Shown one piece after another: positions 8,028-15,762 of a DNA stretch of 64,000 nt; positions within the stretch are counted from its first letter, which is position 1, and every line of letters begins with the position of its first letter. The notes beneath the pieces are model-generated. The model worked only from the letters and a program-made list of their open reading frames with translations. It searched no databases and was not told the DNA's origin. A program made the position numbers and the translations under genes. Source of the stretch: Streptomyces colonosanans (GTDB lineage Bacteria > Actinomycetota > Actinomycetes > Streptomycetales > Streptomycetaceae); NCBI RefSeq assembly GCF_001866645.1, contig NZ_MLYP01000002.1, positions 1 to 64,000 of the forward strand, read 5' to 3'.

Positions 8028-8061
8028 GGCGGGGCGGGGCCGTTCGCGGCCCCGCCCCGCC
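8028..8061 (+). terminator. 15-bp stem with TTCG loop between precursor and ligase
   Basis: 8028-8042 and 8047-8061 are perfect inverted repeats closing a TTCG tetraloop, 16 bases after the precursor stop and 23 bases before the ligase start. Such an element can stop most transcripts or protect the precursor mRNA 3' end, giving more peptide than enzyme. Confidence 0.75.
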
Positions 8062-8084
8062 GCGCGACATCGGAAAGGGACGAC

Positions 8085-9557
8085 ATGCTGTCGATGCGCC
8101 TGCGCCTGGCCGATCTCCAGGAGCCCAAGTGGAGGTCAGAGGGCGGCCGTTGGATCAACGGCCAGAGCTGGATCGAGCCGGCGAACGTGTCCGCGTTGGT
8201 CATGGAGGTCAACGACGACCTGGCGCCGCGCGTACGGGTCCGCGTGAAGGAGTGCAAGCGGGACGAGGCCGACTTCGTCGCACTCACCATGGAGCCCGGA
8301 CAAGCCCGCCTGGCGGCGGGTGTCTTCGGCACAGCCCCGCTCTATCTGACAGAGAAGGCCGGCGAGCTGCACGCCTCTTGGAACCTGACACTACTGCGAC
8401 CGTATATGCAGGCCGACCACCTCGTGCCGCGCGTTGTCGCCCGCACGCTGACGAGGCAGCACCGCTACACGTCCGAGACGCTCTTCGAAGGCGTCTACCG
8501 CCTCACCGAACGGGCAGCGGCCACGTTCACCCCTTCGGGCCTCAGCATCCACTACCCCGAACCCAGCGAACACGTACTTGAGCCACGTACGCTGCGGCCC
8601 GGCGTTGATCCAGTCATGGCTCTGGACGAGTTGCTGACCGACGTGATCCGCCAGGCGCCGACGGCAACCGGATGCGTGGGTGTTGAGCTGTCCGGCGGAG
8701 CGGACTCCGGGAACGTTGCCCTGGCCGTGAAGGCGGCCCGCTTCCCCGAGGTGTACAGCTTCGGCCTGCTGGTGGGAGGGAGCACCGGCAGGCAGCAGCG
8801 CGAGCGGCGTCGGGCTCTTGTGGAGCACTGCGGCTTCCGCGACACGGCCACCCCCGCCATGCAGCACCCACCCTTCTGCGCCGGAGGCGTGCGCGATCTG
8901 TGCAAGCCGCACGATCCGGCGGGGGCCTTCTACCAGGAGGCGTTCGATGTCGTGCGCGAGCAGGCAGCCGCCCGGCGGTGCGAGGTCATGTTCGCCGGCA
9001 GCGGCGGGGACGAGATCAACGCCCACCACTCCAGGACACAGGCCGAACTGCCGACGCCGCACCCCGTGCCGTGGCTCGGCGACAAAGCAATCCGAGCGCT
9101 CGCCGAAGTCAACGAGCACCTGGCCCCCATCCCCGTGCTGCCTGTACCGACCCTGATGGCGTTCGGAATGCACAACCCCGGATTCCTCCGGGCCGGAATC
9201 TGGCCGGTGAGCCCGCTCGCGCACCCGCGGATCGTGCGGTTCATGGAGCAGCTACCGCACGGGCACAAGCGTGGCAAGGCGTTGTTCCGCGAACGGATCC
9301 GGCGGGCCGGGCTGCCCGAGTGGGTGGCCGCGCCGACCGAACCGGAGAACTTCCTGGCCGTCCTGGAGAAGGGATTGCGTTCCTACGGCTTGCCGGTCTT
9401 GGACGACATGCTGAAGGAGTCCATCCTGGTGGACCTCGGCTACGTTGACGGCAAGGCTCTCGCCAAGGCGGGGAGGAACGCCGACTCCGCGCCGGTCGTC
9501 CCCGATCTGCTGTGCGATGTGCTCGCCCTGGAGGTCGGGCTGCGAAGCCTCATGTGA
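8085..9557 (+). CDS. Asparagine-synthetase-like amide ligase (macrolactam-cyclase type)
   Basis: A 490-residue protein; ATG at 8085 with AAAGGGA 4 bases upstream. The C-terminal half is an AsnB-like ATP-pyrophosphatase domain with the PP-loop SGGADSGN at residues 203-210 and AGSGGDE at 304-310. The N-terminal 180 residues resemble the glutaminase-like half but lack the catalytic Cys2, since the protein begins MLSMRLRL. A Gln-dependent asparagine synthetase is therefore unlikely. Cys2-less AsnB homologues beside tiny peptide genes act as lasso cyclases (McjC type) or other amide-forming enzymes, adenylating a carboxylate and closing an amide. Substrate is inferred to be the peptide at 7892. 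It overlaps the methyltransferase by 4 bases (GTGA). No PqqD-like RRE or transglutaminase-like leader peptidase is found nearby. Confidence 0.85.
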   Translation: MLSMRLRLADLQEPKWRSEGGRWINGQSWIEPANVSALVMEVNDDLAPRVRVRVKECKRDEADFVALTMEPGQARLAAGVFGTAPLYLTEKAGELHASWNLTLLRPYMQADHLVPRVVARTLTRQHRYTSETLFEGVYRLTERAAATFTPSGLSIHYPEPSEHVLEPRTLRPGVDPVMALDELLTDVIRQAPTATGCVGVELSGGADSGNVALAVKAARFPEVYSFGLLVGGSTGRQQRERRRALVEHCGFRDTATPAMQHPPFCAGGVRDLCKPHDPAGAFYQEAFDVVREQAAARRCEVMFAGSGGDEINAHHSRTQAELPTPHPVPWLGDKAIRALAEVNEHLAPIPVLPVPTLMAFGMHNPGFLRAGIWPVSPLAHPRIVRFMEQLPHGHKRGKALFRERIRRAGLPEWVAAPTEPENFLAVLEKGLRSYGLPVLDDMLKESILVDLGYVDGKALAKAGRNADSAPVVPDLLCDVLALEVGLRSLM

Positions 9558-10300
9558 CCAGCCCCAACACGGAAGCCGAGCACGTGGAAGCCACCAACCT
9601 CCTGTACCGCGATCCGGCACTCTACGACGTGGTCCAGTCCGACAGCACGAGCGCCGGAATGTGCCAGACCCTGATCGAGCTGCACAGGCCGGACGCCCGG
9701 ACCCTGATCGACTTCGGATGCGGTACCGGCCGCGACCTGGAGATCCTCGCCAAGCGCTTCGAGTGCATCGGCGTGGACCTCCAGCCCGGCCTGGTCGACT
9801 ACGCTCACCAGGCCCGGCCCGGGCTGGACATCCGCACCGGCGACATGCGCACCGCACGACTCGGCAGCCGCATGGACGTGGTGACCTGCATGGGCAACAG
9901 CCTTGCCTACGTGCACGACAACGAGGCGATCAGCCAGGTCTTCGCCACCTTCGCCGCCCACGCCCGGCCAGGAGCGCTGCTCGTGCTGTGTTCCCCCGTC
10001 GCCCCGATCACCCGGGCCGAGCCGACCACCGCCACGGTCGACACCCCAACGGGATCCGCGACCGTCACCATCCGCCACATGTGGGACCTGCGGACCCAGA
10101 TCAACACCATGCACCGGCACTGGATGCTCCCCTCGGGCGGCGAGGCCCGAGACGAGATCCGCAGGCGTGTCCTGTTCCCCCAGGAGCTCGAACGCTACGC
10201 GGAGGGCGCTGGCTTCGAAGTCCTGGACATGCTCGACGGCATAGGGGCAGGGCTTACTGGCCCCACCGCATACACGGTGGCCCGACAAACTCCGCAGTGA
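9554..10300 (+). CDS. Class I SAM-dependent methyltransferase of the peptide locus
   Basis: A 248-residue protein starting at a GTG coupled to the ligase stop. The AdoMet-binding motif I is DFGCGTGR at residues 53-60, followed by an acidic strand end (GVDLQPGLVDYA) and a post-motif VTCMGNSLAYV. The family is small-molecule/peptide class I methyltransferases; I cannot name the acceptor atom. Coupling to the ligase points to a tailoring step on the same substrate, for instance methylation of a carboxylate, His or Cys of the precursor tail. Similar methyltransferases accompany other RiPP ligases such as the ATP-grasp type. The role in this locus is inferred. Confidence 0.8.
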   Translation: MTSPNTEAEHVEATNLLYRDPALYDVVQSDSTSAGMCQTLIELHRPDARTLIDFGCGTGRDLEILAKRFECIGVDLQPGLVDYAHQARPGLDIRTGDMRTARLGSRMDVVTCMGNSLAYVHDNEAISQVFATFAAHARPGALLVLCSPVAPITRAEPTTATVDTPTGSATVTIRHMWDLRTQINTMHRHWMLPSGGEARDEIRRRVLFPQELERYAEGAGFEVLDMLDGIGAGLTGPTAYTVARQTPQ

Positions 10301-10309
10301 CCGGCGAAG

Positions 10310-10421
10310 CGAGAAATGGCACCAGCACCGCCGCCCGACCCCTGACGGCAGTAGCGACGGTGCCGTGTTCTTTGTCGACCACGGCCTCGTCATGGTCGAG
10401 GACCCCGGGAGGACGAAGTGA
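10310..10421 (+). pseudogene. Possible remnant of a gene coupled to the immunity-like gene
   Basis: An open frame ends ...GAVFFVDHGLVMVEDPGRTK and stops at TGA 10419-10421, overlapping the GTG start of the next gene by 4 bases. It has no start codon and runs out at a TAG inside the methyltransferase gene. The coupled overlap suggests the tail of a lost upstream partner, perhaps a toxin paired with the immunity-like protein. Weakly supported. Confidence 0.3.
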
Positions 10422-10840
10422 GTGGCTACACCCGTCTGAAGCCGGAAGTCGCCGGAGGTCTCGGCGAGCACACGATGATGGACACCACGGTGCACCCGCC
10501 GGTGGTGACTCACCTGCACTTCGAGGTGGCGGACTGGCTCGGTGATTGCCTTGTCCAGACGTTCCCGTGCTTCCTGGTGACCACGTCGGTGGGCGATCGG
10601 CTGGCCTCCTCCGGGCTGAGCGGCTTTGTACCGGCTGCTGCTGAGGTGACGGCAAGCGACCTCTTCCAGGACATCAGTCCGAATGGTGTGCTTCCCGACC
10701 TCCGATGGCTCCAGGTGACTGGTTCTGCAGGTGAGGATGACTTCGGCCTCGACGAGAAGGGGCAGCTTGTTGTGAGCGATCAAGCACTGGCGCTTCTTCG
10801 GGCAGGCGGCCTTCAGCACTGCCGAATGGAAGAATTCTGA
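10418..10840 (+). CDS. Immunity-like hypothetical protein
   Basis: A 140-residue protein; GTG at 10418 with GGGAGGA 5 bases upstream. No signal peptide or membrane segment. The C-terminal part (RWLQVTGSAGEDDFGLDEKG, then VVSDQALALLRAGGLQHCRMEEF) has the W-x-V-S/T-G...DDFG...VVS...L...C.EE pattern seen in small cytoplasmic immunity-type proteins linked to polymorphic toxins. That assignment rests on remembered pattern, not on a search. Its 4-base overlap with a truncated upstream frame and the nearby RHS remnant support an orphaned immunity gene. It may also just be part of the 3' end of the peptide operon. Confidence 0.55.
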   Translation: MSGYTRLKPEVAGGLGEHTMMDTTVHPPVVTHLHFEVADWLGDCLVQTFPCFLVTTSVGDRLASSGLSGFVPAAAEVTASDLFQDISPNGVLPDLRWLQVTGSAGEDDFGLDEKGQLVVSDQALALLRAGGLQHCRMEEF

Positions 10841-10885
10841 AGCTCGGCCAGTTCTTCACGGGCCGCATTCTGCACTGGTGTGAAA

Positions 10886-10914
10886 CGGCCCGGCGTCACG
10901 CCGACGCCGGGCCG
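10886..10914. terminator. 12-bp stem-loop terminator between convergent genes
   Basis: CGGCCCGGCGTC (10886-10897) pairs with GACGCCGGGCCG (10903-10914) over a 5-base loop. It sits between the end of the 10418 gene and the end of the HNH lipoprotein gene on the other strand, so it may serve both. Confidence 0.75.
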
Positions 10915-11003
10915 AGGGTGCGGCCCGGCGTCCGGACCATCACATGAGCCGTATCGGCCCTTACCTGACGTGGACTCATGTCCAGGTGGCTGCGAGCTGT
11001 TTT

Positions 11004-11741
11004 TCAGTTCGCGTGGAACCGCTCCGGTGCCTTGGTCGGATTGCCGCCCGCGGGAAGCTTCTGGCCCGAGCAGCCGGACAGGACGTTCTTCATCGCCGCC
11101 TTCTCCGCGGTGGTCACCCACAGCCCGTACTTCTTCTTCACGGCGACCTGCGCGGCGACGTACGGGCACTGATACGCCTTGTTCGACGGGAGCCAGGTCG
11201 AGGCGTCGCCGTCGCCCTTGCTGCGGTTGGGCGTCGCACCGGAGGCGACCAGGTTGAGCGGGTCGTTGGCGAGGGCTATGCGCTTGCTGGGGTCCCAGTT
11301 CTTGGCACCCGTCTGCCAGGCGTTCGAGAGCGCCACTATGTGGTCGATGTCCACTTGGCTGCGACCACGCGCGTACCTGATGGTCTCGCCGCTGTACGGA
11401 TCCGGTGCCAGCAGTCCTGATACGACCTTGCAGTTGCCGTCGGTGAACTTCACGTTCTTCAGGTCGCGTTTGAGGATGTCGTCGCGGGTGTTGCATCCGT
11501 TGGAGTCGGTGTCGGCCCACGCGCTGCCGAACCTGTCCCGGCCGTATCCCGTCTTCGGTGCCGATCCCCTGACGGTCAGCGAGTCGAGTGCCGCAAGTAC
11601 GGCACCACCGGACGCCGTCTGCTGCGGGGCAGCGGTCCCCGCCGTCTCCTCCGGGCCCGCGCCCCCTTCCGTCTCCACCGTGCAACCGCTCACGGTGACC
11701 AGTACCAGAGCAGCGGCAGCGACCGCACCCCTCAGACGCAT
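11004..11741 (-). CDS. HNH-family (GmrSD C-terminal/DUF1524-like) nuclease lipoprotein
   Basis: ATG at 11741 with GGGGAGGA upstream gives 245 residues. The signal peptide ends in a lipobox (VSGC, Cys about residue 20), so the enzyme is exported and lipid-anchored. The nuclease core is DIDHIVALSNAWQTGAKNWD, then N in LANDPLNLVASG, then the N-x-SKGD segment. These are the His/Asn residues of the beta-beta-alpha metal fold shared by the C-terminal domain of GmrSD. Conserved Cys pairs suit an extracellular location. Streptomyces carry several secreted nucleases of this type, probably for nucleic acid scavenging. Longer in-frame starts exist upstream but lack the signal logic. Confidence 0.85.
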   Translation of the reverse strand: MRLRGAVAAAALVLVTVSGCTVETEGGAGPEETAGTAAPQQTASGGAVLAALDSLTVRGSAPKTGYGRDRFGSAWADTDSNGCNTRDDILKRDLKNVKFTDGNCKVVSGLLAPDPYSGETIRYARGRSQVDIDHIVALSNAWQTGAKNWDPSKRIALANDPLNLVASGATPNRSKGDGDASTWLPSNKAYQCPYVAAQVAVKKKYGLWVTTAEKAAMKNVLSGCSGQKLPAGGNPTKAPERFHAN

Positions 11742-11952
11742 GACGCGACGTCCTCCCCTTGCATGTTCCACTCGTGCGAGCCGCCCTCCGTGGGCGCGTT
11801 TTCCCTGGTCCCACGGTAACTGCCAGGGCGTCATGCCCATAGCGGCGCCCAACGGCCCACCGGTGCACTCCGGTTGCGGCGCCGGTGGTGAGACGCGTCC
11901 CGCGGGGCCTCCCTCCGCCCCACGAGACGCGAATGACGTGCTCCCGTGAGTG

Positions 11953-14900
11953 CTACGACCCCAGGATCGACGCCAGGAACTCCCCGGCCCAGCCCAGCAA
12001 CTCCCGCCCGACCAGCGGCTTTCCGCCCACCTTCGCGGTCTTCGGGCGCGGCACCAGCAGCTGGTGTACGGCCGGCTTGATGACGGTCCCCGGGTACAGC
12101 CGCTTGACCCGCAGCTCCTGGGACTCCCTCAACTCCACCGGGGCGAAGCGGATGTTGTTGCCCTGCAGGACGATCTCCCCGACACCGCACGCGCGGGCGA
12201 GCATGCGCAGACCCGCCACCAGCAGGAGGTTCTCGACCGGCTCCGGGAGCTTGCCGTAGCGGTCGACGAGTTCCTCACGCACGGACGCGATGTCCTCCTC
12301 CGTGGTGACGGAGGCGATCGCCCGGTAGGCCTGCAGACGCAGCCGCTCGCCGGGCGCGTAGTCGTGCGGGACGTGCGCGTCGACCGGGAGTTCGATCTTG
12401 ACCTCCAGGGGCGGCTCCTCCTCGACGCCGCCCTCCAGGGAGGCACGGTAGTCCGCGACCGCCTCGCCGACCATCCGCACATACAGGTCGAAGCCCACGC
12501 CCGCGATATGGCCGGACTGTTCGCCGCCGAGCAGGTTGCCCGCGCCGCGGATCTCCAGGTCCTTCATCGCCACGTACATGCCCGCGCCCATCTCCGTGTG
12601 CTGGGCGATGGTCGCCAGGCGTTCGTGGGCGGTCTCCGTCAGCGGCTTCTCCGGCGGGTACAGGAAGTAGGCGTAACCGCGCTCGCGGCTCCGGCCGACG
12701 CGTCCGCGCAGCTGGTGCAGCTGGGAGAGACCGAAGTTGTCGCCGCGTTCCACGATCAGGGTGTTCGCGTTGGAGATGTCGATGCCCGACTCGACGATCG
12801 TCGTGGAGACCAGGACGTCGTACTTGTTCTCCCAGAAGTCGACGACCACCTGCTCCAGCGTCTGCTCCGACATCTGGCCGTGGGCCGTGGCGATGCGTGC
12901 CTCCGGGACGATCTCCCGCAGGCGTGCCGCGGCCCGGTCGATCGACTCCACCCGGTTGTGGATGTAGAAGACCTGGCCCTCGCGCAGCAGCTCGCGGCGG
13001 ATGGCGGCGCCGATCTGCTTCTCCTCGTACGGACCGACGAAGGTCAGCACCGGGTGGCGCTCCTCCGGCGGGGTCGTGATCGTGGACATCTCGCGGATGC
13101 CCGTGACCGCCATTTCGAGGGTCCGGGGGATCGGGGTCGCGGACATCGTCAGCACGTCGACGTTGGCGCGCAGCTTCTTCAGCTGCTCCTTGTGCTCGAC
13201 GCCGAAGCGCTGCTCCTCGTCGACGATGACCAGGCCCAGGTCCTTGAACTTCGTCTCCGACGAGAACAGCCGGTGCGTGCCGATGACGACGTCCACCGAG
13301 CCGTCCCTGAGGCCCTCCAGGACCGCCTTCGCCTCCGTGTCCGTCTGGAAGCGGGACAGCGCTCGCACGTTCACCGGGAACTGGGAGTAGCGCTCGCCGA
13401 ACGTGCCGAAGTGCTGCTGCACCAGCAGGGTGGTGGGTACGAGGACCGCGACCTGCTTGCCGTCCTGCACCGCCTTGAAGGCGGCACGGACCGCGATCTC
13501 CGTCTTGCCGTATCCCACGTCGCCGCAGATCAGGCGGTCCATCGGGACCGACTTCTCCATGTCCTCCTTGACCTCGGCGATCGTGGTGAGCTGGTCGGGG
13601 GTCTCCGCGTACGGGAAGGCGTCCTCCAGCTCGCGCTGCCACGGCGTGTCCCCGCCGAAGGCGTGGCCGGGGGCCGCCATCCGCGCGCTGTACAGCTTGA
13701 TGAGGTCGGCGGCGATCTCCTTGACCGCCTTCTTCGCGCGCGCCTTCGTCTTCGTCCAGTCGGCACCGCCCAGGCGGTGCAGGGTCGGGGCCTCACCGCC
13801 GACGTACTTGGTGATCTGCTCCAGCTGGTCGGTGGGGATGTAGAGGCGGTCGCCGGGCTGGCCGCGCTTGGCCGGGGCGTACTCCACCACCAGGTACTCG
13901 CGGGTGGCGCCCTGGACGGTGCGCTGCACCATCTCGATGTAGCGGCCCACGCCGTGCTGTTCGTGGACGATGTAGTCGCCGGACTCCAGGGTCAGCGGGT
14001 CGATGGTCTTGCGGCGGCGGGCCGGCATGCGGGCGCCGTCGCGGCCGGCCGCCTTCTGGCCGGAGAGGTCGGTCTCGGTGAGCACGGCCAGCCCGAGGGC
14101 CGGGTCCACGAAGCCGTAGTCGATCGAGCCGCACGCCACGTGTACGACCGACGGGGACAGTGCGCCGAGGTCGCCCTTCTTCGAATCGGACACAGCCAGG
14201 CGGGCCGCGATGCCCTCGCCGCCGAGCACCTCGACGGTGCGGGAGGCCGGGCCGTGGCCCTCCGTGACGAACACCGTGCGCCAGCCGTCGGCGAGCCAGC
14301 CCTTGGTGTCGGCGAGCGCCTTCGCGGTGTCACCGCGGTAGGTCTCCGGGGCGTGCATGCCGAGCTTGAGGGTGTCCCCGTCGAGGGCGTCCAGGTCGTC
14401 GTCGGCCGCGAACGGCGACACCGACCACCACATCATGCCCAGCTCGCGCGCCCGCTCCCGGACGTCCGCGATGGACCACAGGGAGGCCGCGCCGACGTCG
14501 ATCGGCGCGTCGCCGCCGCCCGCCGTGGCCGCCCAGGACGCCTGCAGGAACTCCCGGCTGGTCGCCACCAGGTCCGCGGCCCGGGTCCGCACCCGCTCCG
14601 GGTCGCACACGACGGCCATGGCGCCCGCGGGCAGCACGTCGAGCAGCAGTTCCATGTCGTCGACCAGGACGGGGGCCAGGGACTCCATGCCCTCGACGGC
14701 GATGCCCTCGGCGAGCTTGCCGAGCAGTTCGCCCAGCTCGGGGTGGCGTTCGGCGAGGGCGGCGGCCCGCTGCCGTACGTCGTCCGTGAGCAGCAGTTCA
14801 CGGCACGGGGGTGCCCACAGGCCGTGCTCGGCGACCTCCAGGGAGCGCTGGTCGGCGACCTTGAAGTAGCGGATCTCCTCGACGTCGTCGCCCCAGAACT

Positions 14901-15510
14901 CGATGCGCAGGGGGTGTTCCTCGGTGGGCGGGAACACGTCGAGGATGCCGCCGCGCACGGCGAACTCGCCGCGCTTCTCGACCAGCTCCACCCGGGAGTA
15001 CGCGGCTGCGGCCAGGGCGTCCACGACGTCGTTCAGGTCGGCCTGCTCGCCGGTGCGCAGGGCGACCGGCTGCAGGTCGCCGAGGCCTTTGACCTGGGGC
15101 TGGAGCACGGAGCGCACGGGTGCGACGACGACGGAGACCGGGCCGGTCTCGGGGTCGTCGGGGCTCGGGTGGGCCAGGCGGCGCAGGACGGCGAGGCGAC
15201 GGCCGACGGTGTCGCTGCGGGGACTGAGCCGCTCGTGCGGGAGCGTCTCCCAGGAGGGGTACTCCGCGACGCTCTCCGGGGGCAGCAGCGAGCGCAGCGC
15301 CGCGACCAGGTCCTCGGCCTCGCGGCCGGTCGCGGTCACCGCGAGTACGGGGCGGGCGGTCTCGCGGGCCAGGGCAGCGACCGTGAAGGGGCGAGCCGCG
15401 GGAGGGCCGACGAGGTCGACATGCATGCGGTTGCCGTCACCGGCCGCGGTGATCGCTTCCGCGAGGGCGGGGTCCTTGACGACGGCGTCGAGCAGACCGT
15501 GCAGGCTCAT
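11953..15510 (-). CDS. mfd: Transcription-repair coupling factor Mfd
   Basis: ATG at 15510 gives 1185 residues, the usual size. The N-terminal third is the UvrB-homology module (LVGPPAARPFTVAALARETA, then PSWETLPHERLSP). About residues 480-560 form the RNA polymerase interaction domain (DYIVHEQHGVGRYIEMVQR). The translocase follows with Walker A GDVGYGKTE, DEEQRFGVEHKEQLKKL, TMSATPIPRT and QLRGRVGRS. The C-terminal D7 domain recruits UvrA when released. The enzyme removes stalled RNA polymerase at template lesions and hands the site to UvrABC. An upstream 16-codon in-frame extension is rejected because the MSLHGLLD start matches the family. It is followed in its own direction by the HNH lipoprotein, about 211 bases away. 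Confidence 0.97.
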   Translation of the reverse strand: MSLHGLLDAVVKDPALAEAITAAGDGNRMHVDLVGPPAARPFTVAALARETARPVLAVTATGREAEDLVAALRSLLPPESVAEYPSWETLPHERLSPRSDTVGRRLAVLRRLAHPSPDDPETGPVSVVVAPVRSVLQPQVKGLGDLQPVALRTGEQADLNDVVDALAAAAYSRVELVEKRGEFAVRGGILDVFPPTEEHPLRIEFWGDDVEEIRYFKVADQRSLEVAEHGLWAPPCRELLLTDDVRQRAAALAERHPELGELLGKLAEGIAVEGMESLAPVLVDDMELLLDVLPAGAMAVVCDPERVRTRAADLVATSREFLQASWAATAGGGDAPIDVGAASLWSIADVRERARELGMMWWSVSPFAADDDLDALDGDTLKLGMHAPETYRGDTAKALADTKGWLADGWRTVFVTEGHGPASRTVEVLGGEGIAARLAVSDSKKGDLGALSPSVVHVACGSIDYGFVDPALGLAVLTETDLSGQKAAGRDGARMPARRRKTIDPLTLESGDYIVHEQHGVGRYIEMVQRTVQGATREYLVVEYAPAKRGQPGDRLYIPTDQLEQITKYVGGEAPTLHRLGGADWTKTKARAKKAVKEIAADLIKLYSARMAAPGHAFGGDTPWQRELEDAFPYAETPDQLTTIAEVKEDMEKSVPMDRLICGDVGYGKTEIAVRAAFKAVQDGKQVAVLVPTTLLVQQHFGTFGERYSQFPVNVRALSRFQTDTEAKAVLEGLRDGSVDVVIGTHRLFSSETKFKDLGLVIVDEEQRFGVEHKEQLKKLRANVDVLTMSATPIPRTLEMAVTGIREMSTITTPPEERHPVLTFVGPYEEKQIGAAIRRELLREGQVFYIHNRVESIDRAAARLREIVPEARIATAHGQMSEQTLEQVVVDFWENKYDVLVSTTIVESGIDISNANTLIVERGDNFGLSQLHQLRGRVGRSRERGYAYFLYPPEKPLTETAHERLATIAQHTEMGAGMYVAMKDLEIRGAGNLLGGEQSGHIAGVGFDLYVRMVGEAVADYRASLEGGVEEEPPLEVKIELPVDAHVPHDYAPGERLRLQAYRAIASVTTEEDIASVREELVDRYGKLPEPVENLLLVAGLRMLARACGVGEIVLQGNNIRFAPVELRESQELRVKRLYPGTVIKPAVHQLLVPRPKTAKVGGKPLVGRELLGWAGEFLASILGS

Positions 15511-15670
15511 GGAGGAGGGCTTTCCGTCCGGAGGTGGGCAACGCGACAGGCCCGACACGCGTCGCGGGCCGGGGGTCTCTCCAGCCTACGACGCAAACGG
15601 CGTGGCCGGTGGGGCTGTGGACAACACCCCGGTCGTCGGGCGGGAACCTCCGGACGGGCTGAGAGCACAA

Positions 15671-15710
15671 GCCCGGGGCCGGGAAGTCCGCTGACTTCCC
15701 GGCCCCGGGC
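15671..15710. terminator. 18-bp perfect stem-loop after the ABC exporter operon
   Basis: 15671-15688 and 15693-15710 are perfect inverted repeats with a CGCT loop, 53 bases past the permease stop. Confidence 0.85.
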
Positions 15711-15762
15711 CTTCGCTGTGCCCCCGTCCATGCGGAGGTCCCGTCGTACTCGCCGGCCCGTG

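Noticed and set aside
7384..10840. Complete lasso-peptide cluster
   Set aside because: No PqqD-like RRE, no transglutaminase-like leader peptidase and no dedicated ABC exporter are present in or near the locus, so a standard lasso call is not supported.
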